Source: an uncultured Paraburkholderia sp. (lineage in GTDB: Bacteria; Pseudomonadota; Gammaproteobacteria; Burkholderiales; Burkholderiaceae). Taken from it: a stretch of 64,000 nt of DNA. The DNA lies in assembly GCA_940746715.1 (NCBI GenBank), contig CALNWN010000016.1:1-64000 (forward strand), written 5' to 3'. Made by a program: the position numbers and the translations under genes. This document shows positions 1-9,355 of the stretch, piece after piece (position 1 is the stretch's first letter; each line of letters starts with the position of its first letter). A model generated the notes under the pieces. The model saw only the letters and a list, made by a program, of their open reading frames with translations, was not told the origin of the DNA and ran no database searches.

Positions 1-620
1 AAGCGCCCACACTTATCGGCTGTTAGTTTTTAAAGATCGGTTCGCCAAGAAGCTCTGCTTTCTTCGCGTCCGTCATCAAACGGGAGGCAAATTATGCGAT
101 GCGCCCTGCCCTGCGTCAACCCCTTCTGCGAATTTTCTTTTGCATAAGCGCCGATCGACGCCAAAAAACTTCGCGCTACAGCTACATATAGAGGGGTGTC
201 CGCACACAAGCACAGACAAGCGACGCAAGCCCACACCGGCAAGCCGCACGCACTCATGTGAGAACGAACAAGTTCGTCTATAGTTGTGACTCGGCGCTTT
301 TCCGCGACACGAGCCTCGTTGCAGCCGCAACTTTTTTGTACCGGCTCGGCCGCCCGCGAGCCACGCACAGCACGCAGACCGACAACAACCCGCGACGAAT
401 TGCTGCGCACAATGCGCGCGAAGGCGCAAGCTCGTATATAATGCGAGCCGCGCGAATTTCGCACATTCTATCGGCTCGCTCCATGCGGGCTCATCTTTTT
501 TGCTCCCCAGAGCACACAGCCCTATAACCGCGTTGAGTCACTCAGGTGATGTTGAGCCATGCTCGAAACGCCTGACGGTCGCGTCTTGCGTCTCATAGCG
601 AAGCCTCTAGAGGAGAATAC
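1..620. other. intergenic/leader region upstream of rpoD-like gene
   Basis: No convincing gene is visible; the reading frames here have atypical composition and no family resemblance. A perfect TATAAT hexamer lies at 437-442 without a clear -35 at normal spacing, and could be the start of a leader of about 170 nt for the sigma gene. Just downstream an 8-bp inverted repeat (GCGAGCCG at 443-450, CGGCTCGC at 472-479) could fold in the leader. Promoter and hairpin are inferences. Confidence 0.4.
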
Positions 621-2558
621 GTGAACCCTTTTGATCGCGAAGATTCGCAACACGAAACCGCCGCCTACACGAAAGCTCCGTCGGGCCGCACGCCGAAGGG
701 CAAGGGCGCGGGCAAAGCGATCCCCGTCGCGGCCAAGCTGCCGCCGCAGCAGGCCGAAGAGCGTCAGCGCCAGATGCGCGCGCTCATCCAGCTGGGCAAG
801 GAGCAAGGCTACCTGACCCACGCGCAGATCAACGACCACCTGCCCGACAACTTCGCGCAGACGGCGGCGATCGACAGCATCGTCAGCGCGTTCAATGACA
901 TGGGCGTGCAGGTCTACGAGCAGGCCCCGGACGCTGAAACGCTGCTGCTGAACTCGAACGCGCCGGCAGTCGTGTCGGACGACCAGGCGGACGAAGAAAC
1001 AGAAGTTGCGTTGTCCACGGTAGACTCCGAGTTCGGCCGCACAACCGACCCTGTGCGCATGTACATGCGCGAAATGGGCGCGACCGAACTCCTCACGCGC
1101 GCGGGCGAAATTGTCATCGCGAAGCGTATTGAAGATGGTCTGCACGAAATGGTGCAAGCCATCGCCGGCTGCCCGCTCGCCATTTCCGCCATTCTGGCCA
1201 GCGCCCAGCAGGTTGCGGACGGCGAACTGCGTATCGACGAACTGGTTGACGGCCTGAACGAGGACAACGTCGCAGCCGAAGAAGAGAACGTCAGCGACGA
1301 CGACGTCGGCCCGGCCGATTCCTCCGCTGCGGACGAAGCACGCCTGAAGCAACTCACGAGCGACTGCCTCGAAATCTTCGCGCAGGTCGGCATTCTGTAC
1401 GACCAGATGAACGCCTCGCACACGCGCGGCGGCGTGAGCTCGAAGGCGTACCAGAAGGCGCGCGAAGAGATCCAGCAGCATCTCGCGAAAATCCGCTTCA
1501 CGGCGCGCACCATCGACCGTCTGTGCGGCGACGTGCAGCACCAAGTCGCGCAGGTCCGCGTGATCGAGCGCAACATTCTGCAAATCGTCGTCACGAAGAG
1601 CGGCATGCCGCGCGAGAAGTTCATCGAATCGTTCTCCGGTCATGAAGCCGATCTGGGCTGGACCGAGCGCGCGGCACGCGGCAACACGTCGTACGGCGCC
1701 GCGCTCGAGCGCCACCTGCCGGCCATTCAGTCGGAACAGCAGAAGCTGATCGACATTGAAGCCACCGTTTCGCTGCCGCTCAAGCATCTGAAAGAGATCA
1801 ACCGCCAGATGGTCGCGGCCGAATCGAAGATGCGCAAAGCGAAGAGCGAGATGATCGAGGCAAACCTGCGTCTCGTCATTTCCGTCGCGAAGAGGTACGT
1901 CAATCGCGGCATGCTGTTCCTCGACCTGATCCAGGAAGGCAACATCGGCCTGATGAAGGCGGTGGACAAGTTCGAATATCGCCGCGGCTGGAAGTTTTCC
2001 ACGTATGCAACGTGGTGGGTCCGTCAGGCCGTGACGCGTTCGCTCGCCGACCAGGCGCGCACGATCCGCGTGCCGGTGCACATGATCGAAACGATCAACA
2101 AGCTGAACCGCATCTCGCGCGAGATCCTGCAGCAGACCGGTCAAGAAGCGCATCCGTCCGTGCTGGCGGAACGCATGGACCTGTCGGAAGAGAAAGTGCG
2201 CGGCATTCTGAAGATCGCGAAACAGCCGGTGTCGATGGAAACGCCCGTCGGCAATGACGGCGACGCCACGCTCGGCGACATGATCGAAGACTCGGCCGCT
2301 TCCTCCCCGGCGGATGCGGCCATGCAGGCCGACTTGCGCGCCGCCATCGACGACGCGCTCGACTCGCTGTCGCCGCGCGAAGCGAAGGTGCTGCGTATGC
2401 GCTATGGCATCAACACCAAGTCGGACCACACGCTGGAAGAAGTGGGCAAGCAGTTCGACGTCACGCGCGAACGTATTCGCCAGATCGAGAGCAAGGCCAT
2501 GCGCAAGCTCATGCATCCGAGCCGTGCAGACCGCCTGAAGTCGTTCCTCGACCGCTAA
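621..2558 (+). CDS. rpoD: RpoD-type RNA polymerase sigma-70 factor (probable second copy)
   Basis: Primary-class sigma factor of 645 residues that would recruit RNA polymerase to -35/-10 promoters. Visible in order: region 1.1 (about residues 50-110), region 1.2 (DPVRMYMREMG near 143), an acidic non-conserved region (about 205-245), regions 2.1-2.4 from about 412 (LDLIQEGNIGLMKAVDKFEY, then KFSTYATWW), and region 4.2 near the end (VGKQFDVTRERIRQIES). The start is GTG at 621, with AGGAGAA 4 nt upstream. It departs from the usual Burkholderia housekeeping RpoD, as I remember it, at many core positions (for example VAKRYVNRG for IAKKYTNRG, WWVRQAVTRSLA for WWIRQAITRSIA) and has a short N-terminus. 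It also stands alone rather than beside dnaG. I therefore read it as a secondary RpoD paralogue. The reading frame is intact. Confidence 0.93.
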   Translation: MNPFDREDSQHETAAYTKAPSGRTPKGKGAGKAIPVAAKLPPQQAEERQRQMRALIQLGKEQGYLTHAQINDHLPDNFAQTAAIDSIVSAFNDMGVQVYEQAPDAETLLLNSNAPAVVSDDQADEETEVALSTVDSEFGRTTDPVRMYMREMGATELLTRAGEIVIAKRIEDGLHEMVQAIAGCPLAISAILASAQQVADGELRIDELVDGLNEDNVAAEEENVSDDDVGPADSSAADEARLKQLTSDCLEIFAQVGILYDQMNASHTRGGVSSKAYQKAREEIQQHLAKIRFTARTIDRLCGDVQHQVAQVRVIERNILQIVVTKSGMPREKFIESFSGHEADLGWTERAARGNTSYGAALERHLPAIQSEQQKLIDIEATVSLPLKHLKEINRQMVAAESKMRKAKSEMIEANLRLVISVAKRYVNRGMLFLDLIQEGNIGLMKAVDKFEYRRGWKFSTYATWWVRQAVTRSLADQARTIRVPVHMIETINKLNRISREILQQTGQEAHPSVLAERMDLSEEKVRGILKIAKQPVSMETPVGNDGDATLGDMIEDSAASSPADAAMQADLRAAIDDALDSLSPREAKVLRMRYGINTKSDHTLEEVGKQFDVTRERIRQIESKAMRKLMHPSRADRLKSFLDR

Positions 2559-2575
2559 CCAAAATCCGCCTCATC

Positions 2576-2606
2576 GCGCTTGCCGTGCGCCCTGCACGGC
2601 AAGCGC
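2576..2606 (+). terminator. hairpin terminator after rpoD-like gene
   Basis: A perfect 13-bp stem (GCGCTTGCCGTGC, 5-nt loop, GCACGGCAAGCGC) begins 17 nt after the stop codon. There is no T-run after it, so termination may need Rho or simply mark the transcript end between convergent genes. Confidence 0.6.
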
Positions 2607-2662
2607 GCCCCGCCTGAAGTCTTCAAAAACACAAAGTCCGCTAGTCTCCCACCCGAGCAGCT

Positions 2663-3055
2663 TCAGATAAGCAGCGAGATGATCCCGCCAAGGGTGATGC
2701 CCGCCGCGAGCCAACGCCCTACCGTGTAGAAAGCGTTGCGCTCTTCGGACGGCTGATCCGGCCGCTCCAGCCCGAGCGTGCCATACGCAAACGACTTGAC
2801 CGCCGACGGGTCCGCGTCCGCCGCGCCGTTGCTTTCCGCATCGGCCGCGTTCGTGCCGTCTACGGCGTTTGCGTGCTGAGCCGCCGCAGCGGCGCCTTCG
2901 CTGGAGATGTGCACGGCATCGTCCTGCTTCGACGCGTTCGAGGCAGCGAAGCGCGACGCGGCGTCATCGTTGCGCGCCACGGACGACGACGCGGCATTCT
3001 TCGTTGCGCGAGCGGCAGTCTGGGGTGCCGACGGCAACGCGCTGTCGATCTGCAT
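2663..3055 (-). CDS. hypothetical protein with C-terminal membrane segment
   Basis: A 130-residue protein of unknown function. The first 85 residues are Ala/Ser/Asn/Asp-rich and look disordered. The last 45 are better conserved in character (KSFAYGTLGLERPDQ) and end in one hydrophobic segment (VGRWLAAGITLGGIISLLI), suggesting a tail-anchored inner-membrane protein. The ATG at 3055 follows GGAGG at 7-nt spacing, which supports translation. It converges on the sigma factor gene, with the hairpin at 2576-2606 between them. I do not recognise a named family. Confidence 0.7.
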   Translation of the reverse strand: MQIDSALPSAPQTAARATKNAASSSVARNDDAASRFAASNASKQDDAVHISSEGAAAAAQHANAVDGTNAADAESNGAADADPSAVKSFAYGTLGLERPDQPSEERNAFYTVGRWLAAGITLGGIISLLI

Positions 3056-3381
3056 TGCAACCTCCGTTCATTTTCTTCAAGGCGTTCGGCGCAGAGCCGG
3101 TTACAGGCTCTATCGATCCTCGCCGGCTGAAACTTGAACCCCCGTAAGGGACGGTAAGCGCAAGCGGGGTTCGTCCCGCCAGAAGTCACGCAACGAGACT
3201 GTCGGCTACACCGCGTTTGTCCACAGAAAATGTTTGCAAGCCTGTGGATATCCTGCGCAAGAGTCAGCCAAGCATCTGAGCGCGCACGGTTTTTGCGCCC
3301 TGCATGCGGCGAGCCGCAACTCGACAGGCAACACGAGGCAAAGCAAGGCAACACCCGCCATGCGACGCAGCCACGCGCCGC
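3056..3381. other. intergenic, no gene seen
   Basis: About 325 bp between two minus-strand genes. It would carry the promoter of the small membrane-tail gene. I see no RNA gene or convincing protein-coding frame. Confidence 0.4.
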
Positions 3382-4140
3382 TCAGGGCACGACAAACGTC
3401 TTCACGAGCGTGAGTTCGCCGGCTTTGCGCATCGGCACGCGGATCGTCTCGCTCTTTTCGTCGGGCGTGTTCTCATTGATGATGATCGTCACCTGTGCGA
3501 CGGTCATGTCGCTGCGGCCGCTGCCGCTGCCGTAGTAGTTCACGTAGACGAGATACGTGCCCTCGAGCGGTGCCGCCGACGAATAGATTTCCGGTCCATA
3601 ACCCGTCGTCACGTCGACGTCGAGCGCGCCGTCCGGCGAGACGACATGCAAGTCGAGGTCCGTGCTGTCGGTGTCCCACGCGAGCACGACGCGGAGCTTC
3701 GGCTGCGTTTTGCCGCTGTAGGCGTCGTAAAACTGCACGCGCTTGCGGCTGCCGCCCGGCGCGCGCAGTTCGACCCCGTTGCTGCCGGCGGGAAATGCGT
3801 ACGGCCGCGAGAACTTGCCGTCCTCCTCGATGCGCTGCGGCAGCGGCGTGCCGTCCACCACCAGCGTGCCGACCGTGGTGCCCTTCTTCTTCGGCGCGTT
3901 GCGGATCTGCCCTTCGATCAGTGCGGCCTTCGACTGTCCCTCGGGCGTCGAGACCGCAACGGCGGGATAGTGCACGTCCTGTGTGTAGCGCTCGTTGCTG
4001 TCGCCGCCCGAATTGCGCCAGCCGTTCAACGGCGCATTCATGTCGATATCGCTCGCGTGCGCGGCCGACGCGCCCAGCCAGCATGCGAGGACCAGCAAGC
4101 CGCGGCCCGCGCTCACCCGTCCTATCGTTCTGCGCTTCAT
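3382..4140 (-). CDS. yfaP: YfaP family protein (DUF2135)
   Basis: A 252-residue exported protein. A Sec signal peptide covers about residues 1-30 (LLVLACWLGASAAHA). The DUF2135 core follows: QFYDAYSGKTQPKLRVVLAW, then DTDSTDLDLHVVSPDG, DVTTGYGPEIYSSAAP and YLVYVNYYGS, ending in PMRKAGELTLVKTFVVP. In other bacteria yfaP sits with the alpha-2-macroglobulin gene yfaS in an operon thought to act in the periplasm. Here it is last in a minus-strand set of yfaT, yfaS and DUF2135 remnants, and is the only intact member. The segment that usually lies between SPDG and ALDVD in the family, with an aromatic-Asn-Arg motif, seems missing (about 14 residues, from memory), so an in-frame deletion is possible. 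Biochemical role unknown. Confidence 0.85.
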   Translation of the reverse strand: MKRRTIGRVSAGRGLLVLACWLGASAAHASDIDMNAPLNGWRNSGGDSNERYTQDVHYPAVAVSTPEGQSKAALIEGQIRNAPKKKGTTVGTLVVDGTPLPQRIEEDGKFSRPYAFPAGSNGVELRAPGGSRKRVQFYDAYSGKTQPKLRVVLAWDTDSTDLDLHVVSPDGALDVDVTTGYGPEIYSSAAPLEGTYLVYVNYYGSGSGRSDMTVAQVTIIINENTPDEKSETIRVPMRKAGELTLVKTFVVP

Positions 4141-4162
4141 CGTGACTGCTCCCGTCCCGCTG

Positions 4163-4660
4163 TCAAAGTCGCTCGCTCTTCACGAGCATCAGGTCGCCGA
4201 TTTTGCGCAGCGGCACGACCATCGTCTCACGCCGTTCGTTCGGCGTGTTTTCGTTGAAGACGAGCGTCAACGTCGCCGTGATCACGTCGCGATCATGCGC
4301 GGCGGCGTCGAAGTTATAGCCCGTCGAATCGAAGTTGCCCCAATAGTTCAGAAAGAACAGCCATGTGCCGCGCTCCGGCGCCGCGGACGAAAAAATGCCC
4401 GGCCCCGCGCCGTCCACGGAATCCACATCGAAGCCGCTGCCGTCTTCCAGGGTCGGATTGGCGAAGAACGCGTGCAGGCCGCCCGGCGTGATGACGTGCA
4501 GATCGACCTGCGCATGCGTGTCGTCCCACGTGATCATGGCGCGCAACTTCGCCTGCGGCTTCGCGCGGTCCGCTTCGTAGAACTGCATGCGCTGACACTG
4601 CCTGCCATCGGCGGAAATCAGTTCGATGCTGTTCGAGCCCGCGGCGAACGCGCCAGATCG
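4163..4660 (-). pseudogene. second DUF2135 (YfaP-like) gene, 5'-truncated
   Basis: The C-terminal part of a second DUF2135 protein, divergent from the neighbouring yfaP. It reads FAAGSNSIELISADGRQ, then MQFYEADRAKPQAKLRAMIT, VDLHVITPGGLHAF, GPGIFSSAAP and LFFLNYWGNFDSTGYN, and ends PLRKIGDLMLVKSERL. There is no signal peptide or N-terminal half: upstream of about 4655 the DNA becomes yfaS sequence in another frame. A deletion therefore appears to have joined the middle of yfaS to this gene. An internal ATG at 4588 could start a 141-residue product, but without a signal peptide export is unlikely. Confidence 0.65.
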
Positions 4661-6682
4661 TAACTAATGAACGACAGGCTCGACGACGTACGCACGTTGT
4701 TGCGGCGCGGGTGATAGAAGAAATCGACGATGTTCGGCGCAATTTCCGGCTGCAGCACATAGACCATTTCGTCGACCACGCTCACCGTCAGATTCGCTGC
4801 CTCCGGCGTGCCGTTCAGCGTGCTGTCGAAAAATTCAGCGTGACCATGTCGCCGGGACCGTACACCGGCTTGTCGCTCTTTACGTTGAGCTCGATCTGCG
4901 GCTGCGCAACCACGATGCCCGCGTTCTGGAACGCGTATTCGCCGCTATGCACGTACAGCACCGAGAACGTCATGTTGGGCGCGAAGTCCTCGCCGACCTT
5001 GATGCGCGCTTTCCATTGCGACGGCGTGACGCGCTGCAGTTGCAGCCAGTCGCCGCCTGCGCTCAGCAGCGCGCCGTTCCACGTTGTCGCGTTCGAGCGT
5101 CAGCAATGCGTCGTCGACGGGCAACGGGAACGTGATGAGTGCCTCGGCCGTGTCGCCGATCCGGTACTTCTCGCGGTCGAACACGATTTCGACGCTGCCC
5201 GGAACCGCCTTCAGGCCGTCGCCCGCCACCCAATGGCTGACGGCTGCAAGCAGATTGCCCGAATCGTCCTTGACCGACAGCATGTAGGAGCCTGGCTCGT
5301 CGAACTGAACCGGGAACGACAGCTTGCCGCCCGCGCCCTTGCCCGACGCGTTCTTCAACGAGCCTTCCGCGTGGGTCTGCGATTCCAGGCGCGTCCATTC
5401 CCATTTGGCCGGCAAGTGTGCCGACGGATCCAGCGCGGCCAGCGCCTGCAGATCGAAGTTCACCGGCTCTTTGGGCTGCGAGAACGACCTGGCGGTGCTC
5501 AGCCGATACGGCGTGGCGCCGCGCGCAATCAGCACTTCGCGCGTCACGCGCACCTTGTACGCCGCGCCGTCCTGGGCGAACAGCGTCAGTGCGTAACGGC
5601 TCGGCTCGGTCGCGGCCGGCAGCGTGAGGCTCGCATTGCCGTCGCTATCGGTCTTCAGTTCCTGTTGCTCGAGCTTGACCGGAAAGAGTCCCGCATAGCG
5701 CAATTCGCCGTCGACAATCGTCACTTTCTGCGCGCAGCGTGACCGAGACCTTGCTGTCGCGCACCGGCTTGCCGTTGTCGCGCCGCGTGGTCCACACCAG
5801 CATGCCGCTCGATGCCGCCTTCACGACCGCGACCGTGTCCGACACGAACAGCAGCGTATGCGCGCGATAGTTGCCGATCACCGCCTCGACGATATAAAGC
5901 CCCGGCGGCAGCTTGCCGACTGGAATCATCACGTTGCCGGCGCTCGCCTCGATAAAGTTACTGCTGCTGCCCGCGAGGTTCACGCCTTTGGGCGGCTCGA
6001 TCACCTTCGCGTCCCAGATCGGATAGCGGAAGCGCGCGACCACGTCATAGCCCTTCAGCGGCGCGAACTGCGAGTTCTGCTCGAATTGCCTCTGTTTGCC
6101 GGCCTGTTCGCCGAGCCTGAATTGCGGCGCGGCCTCCGTCGCCTTGCTGCGAGTCGCGAACGAAAGCACGCGCTGCCAGGCGCGCCGCGCCTCGGTGAAC
6201 CAGCGGTCCCACAAATACGCCAGCGTGTTCGCGAGCCCTTCGCCCTCATAGTTCGGCGCGACGTTCAGCCGATGCAGGTTCTTCTGCGCCTTCAGGAATT
6301 CGAGCGGCCTCGGCACGCGATACACGACGATGTCCGCGCCGCCATACGGCTGCAACGCATCCTTGAAGTCGCGGCCGGGCGCCTCCAGCCGGACCTGCGC
6401 GAGCTGATTGCTGCTGAAGCTCGCGTCCGAGAGCAGGAAGAACGGTTGGCCGTCCACCTTCTGCGCGCTGTAGTTGCTCGGCGGCGCCGGATTCAAGGTG
6501 GGATTCGCGGCGATGTTGGCATCCGCGGCTGCCGCGCTCGCGGCGTCGTCGCCGGCATGCGCCGGGTTGCTGACGGCAACGAGGACGACGGCCGCAAGCA
6601 GCGGCGCCACGGTGAAAGCCGCGCGGCGCCTCGCCTTGCCGAACCAGTTGCCCATTGCGACGACGGAAATCATTCGGGTCAT
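4660..6682 (-). pseudogene. yfaS: YfaS-type alpha-2-macroglobulin remnant
   Basis: Remnant of a large bacterial alpha-2-macroglobulin-like protein, which in the family is a periplasmic protease-trapping protein of roughly 1500 residues. The start at 6682 overlaps the yfaT stop (ATGA), followed by a signal peptide (about MGNWFGKARRRAAF to NPAHAG). Recognisable blocks include FFLLSDASFSSNQLAQVRLE, YDVVARFRYPIWDAKVIEPP, FDREKYRIGDTAEALITFP, LNVKSDKPVYGPGDMVTL, VVDEMVYVLQPEIAPNI and FFYHPRRNNVRTSSSLSFIS. The frame shifts near 5735, 5080 and 4835. Sequence ends abruptly after SFISYDLA and continues as DUF2135, so roughly half the protein is missing. Three shifts plus a large deletion make this non-functional. 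Confidence 0.75.
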
Positions 6683-6880
6683 GGTGTCAAAAAGTCCAAA
6701 CGAAATACGCCGACGAAGTTCGGATTGCCGTCGAGCGGCTGCCAGCGGGAATCTTTCCATTGCATCAGGTCGGAAACGGCGACCGCGCGCAAACCGGTAT
6801 CGGTCGACGTGACGGTGCCTGTATGTAAGCGATGTAGCGGTCGAGCCAGATCATCAGATGCTGGTCTCTTTCAACCCTTG
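6679..6880 (-). pseudogene. YfaT (DUF1175) 3' remnant
   Basis: The last 60-odd codons of a DUF1175/YfaT-like gene: HLMIWLDRYIAY, a one-base frameshift near 6823, then GTVTSTDTGLRAVAVSDLMQ and NPNFVGVFRLDFLTP followed by a stop that overlaps the yfaS ATG. Upstream of about 6880 no family sequence can be followed, so the 5' two thirds is deleted. Assignment rests on position next to yfaS and on the tail motif recalled from the family. It could be another protein encoded next to yfaS. Confidence 0.45.
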
Positions 6881-7104
6881 CAACATAGCGAAGCGGAACA
6901 GCCGATGTCAAGCAAATATGCTCGACCGCGTTTTCCGTAGCTTGCCGTGGTTTCGGCTCGAAGGCCTTTTCCTTCAATGAGTTGGCGTGGTTGTATACAA
7001 GGGCAAACCCCGACCGGCTGCTTGGCCGATTCGCACGCGGCGCGCTTGTCAGGCAACTGTACGGGCTTGTCCTCGCGCCGCCCAGTTGCTAACGCCCCTA
7101 GGCC

Positions 7105-8044
7105 TCAGCCGCCACGCACGCCCTGCGTGTTCACATAGAGCGAATAGAGACCGTGACTCGCCGCCATGAAGAACCGGTTGCGATGACGCCCGCCGAAGCA
7201 CACGTTCGCGCAGCGCTCGGGCAACGCAATGTGGCCGATCGGCTCGCCTTGCGGCGTGAAGACACGCACGCCGTCGAGTTCGTCGGTGCCCATTCCCCAG
7301 CCGCACCACAGGTTTCCGTGGGTGTCGACGCGAAAGCCGTCCGGCGTGCCCGGCGTCGATCAGCACGCGGTTGTTCGAGAGCGCCGCGCCCTTGCCGTCG
7401 GCCTCGACGTCGAACGCGCGGATCTTGCGCGGCTCGCCCCGCGATTCGACGACATAGAGCACGGACTCGTCCGGCGAAAAGGCGAGGCCGTTCGGTCCGA
7501 GGACGTCGTCGGCCACCATGCTGACTTCGCCCGACTGGCCGTCGATGCGGTACACGCACGCCGGCAGCTCCGACTCCTGCTTCTCGCCTTCGTAGAAGCT
7601 ATCGATGCCGAACGTCGGATCCGTAAACCAGATCGAGCCGTCCGCCTTGACGACCACGTCGTTCGGCGAATTGAAACGCTTGCCGCGGTAACGATCCGCC
7701 AGCAAGGTGACGGCGCCGTCGTATTCGGTGCGGGTCACGGGCGCCGCGTCAGATGCTCGCAGCTCACGAGCCGGCCCTGACGGTCGCGCGTATGCCCATT
7801 CGCATTGTTCGACGACTGGCAGAACGTGCTGACCGCGCCGCTCGCTTCGTCCCAGCGCAGGATGCGGTCGTTGGGAATGTCGCTCCACAGCAGATAGCGG
7901 CCGTCGCCGAACCACACCGGGCCCTCCGACCAGCGCGCCCTGATACAGACACTCGACGGACGCCGACGCAAGAATCAGCGACTTGAAGCGCGGGTCGAAC
8001 ACGCGCACGGAAGGATCGGTATAGCGTCGGCTGGTGTCGGTCAT
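7105..8044 (-). pseudogene. SMP-30/gluconolactonase family protein, frameshifted
   Basis: A six-bladed propeller lactonase-type enzyme that would hydrolyse a sugar lactone. Start ATG 8044 (MTDTSRRYTDPSVRVFDP). Family motifs are present in three frames: EGPVWFGDGRYLLWSDIPND, GHTRDRQGRLVSCEH, RFNSPNDVVVKADGSIWFTD, GPNGLAFSPDESVLYVVES, and HGNLWCGWGMGTDELDGVRV. Glu, Asn and Asp positions that bind the divalent metal in this family (E in EGP, N in NSPND, D in SPDES) are retained. Frameshifts lie near 7940, 7740 and 7350. It starts 8 nt after the DapA-family gene, so both were one transcript, likely for a sugar acid or lactone pathway. Confidence 0.8.
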
Positions 8045-8051
8045 GCTGCCT

Positions 8052-8845
8052 CTAGGTGGATAGGTTGAGCGGTTGCGACCCGCGCGCGTAGTCTCTTTCG
8101 AGCGCGAGCAGCGTGCGCGCCGCCTCGGCGATCTTCGCATAATGTTCGGGCGGCGTCGAACTGAGCAGCGGCAGCAGCGGACCCATGTCGGCGAGCTGCG
8201 ACAATGTGACGGCGTCGTGCAGCACGCGGATCAGCGAAATGTCTTCGCGCAAGGTTTCGAGCGGCAGGAAGGCGTCGTAGAAGCGTTGCGCGGCGTCGCT
8301 GTCGCCCGACCTCACCGCGTGCAGCAAGCCCGTCACCATGCGCGGCGCGATGCAGCCCGAGCCCGTCGTCCAGGCGGCGAGGCCGAACTGGCGCATGTGC
8401 ACGAGCGCCGGGCGCTCGCCCATGCCCGACACGATCTTGCCGGCCGGCACGTGTTCCAGCAGCAGCCGGAGGTACGGATCGTCCGCCGGATTTTTGCGGA
8501 CGATCGCATATTTGACGGCGAGCAAGGTGCCACGTTCGACGAGGCGCGCGAGCGTCTCCACCTCCACGTAGTCCTCGCTTTTGATGTACAGCGTGAGCGG
8601 CATGCCGGCCGCGTCGGCGATGCGCTTGACAACATGTCTAACAAATCCCCATATTCGCTGATGGCCACGTGATACAGATTGGCGTTGCCGCCATACAGGA
8701 GCGTGCGGACGCCGCCCGCCTCGATGTGGCGGACCAGCGCGGCGTTGCGGTCGTGATCGAGCGCATGGTCCGCGCGGCGCGCGAGCGGCGGCACGGCCAT
8801 GACGGACACGGCGAGCTCGCTGTCATTGAAAGGGGATTCGTTCAT
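8052..8845 (-). pseudogene. DapA-family (dihydrodipicolinate synthase-like) aldolase, frameshifted
   Basis: Class I aldolase/lyase of the DapA/NAL family. Start ATG 8845 (MNESPFNDSELAVSVMAVPP). The N-terminal half carries GVRTLLYGGNANLYHVAISE. After a frameshift near 8630 it continues MPLTLYIKSEDYVEVETLAR and LLAVKYAIVRKNPADDPYLR, where Lys in VKYA matches the Schiff-base lysine position and Tyr in TLYIK the catalytic Tyr. Total length about 264 residues, slightly short for the family. It is upstream of, and nearly touching, the SMP-30 gene. Such pairs usually serve 2-keto-3-deoxy sugar acid breakdown; the substrate cannot be read from sequence. Confidence 0.75.
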
Positions 8846-9355
8846 GGGGCAAGCACCGGGATGAAAAGCAGGCGCCCACGGTAGCATCTGCCTCGACAAG
8901 TTATCAAACAACATCATCGGCAACGAATGACGCGAAGGTCTCGCGTTCGTGAAGAAACGTCAGCCATCCAATGCCGTTTTTTGTATGACAATAGTACTCA
9001 GGCAGTGAATAACGGAGAAATGAGCTTCACGCTGAATCGCAATGCCTGGTAAATGAAATGCGTGAAATGCGGCGATTTGGCGAATAACGTTATTTTGCCC
9101 GCTTAATTGGCGTAAGCCGCGGCGTCGCGTCAACCAGATGGGCGCAATGTGAGCGCGGAAGCGTTGCTGCATAGGCTTGAAGCGCCGTCGCGTGGTGCCG
9201 CTTAAACGTGACGCGAGGATTAACGGCTACCGACGAATGCAGCCCTGCGCATTGCGGAACAATTTTAGTGATAGATTGTGCGCATTAAAGCAGTCGCACA
9301 TAAAAACCTACGCAAATAACCGTGTTGAATATTTGCGAGTCTGAGAGAGTCGAAA
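8846..9355. other. intergenic region upstream of luxR
   Basis: About 510 bp between the divergent DapA-family and luxR genes, more AT-rich than the surroundings. It contains a perfect 12-bp palindrome AATAACGTTATT at 9083-9094, a possible operator. No gene is supported here. Confidence 0.45.

Noticed and set aside
1..620. Minus-strand frames of 117-144 codons near the window start
   Set aside because: No ribosome site, odd composition and overlapping alternatives in several frames.
522..2516. A 664-codon minus-strand frame opposite rpoD
   Set aside because: Antisense shadow of a conserved sigma factor, with typical low-complexity composition.
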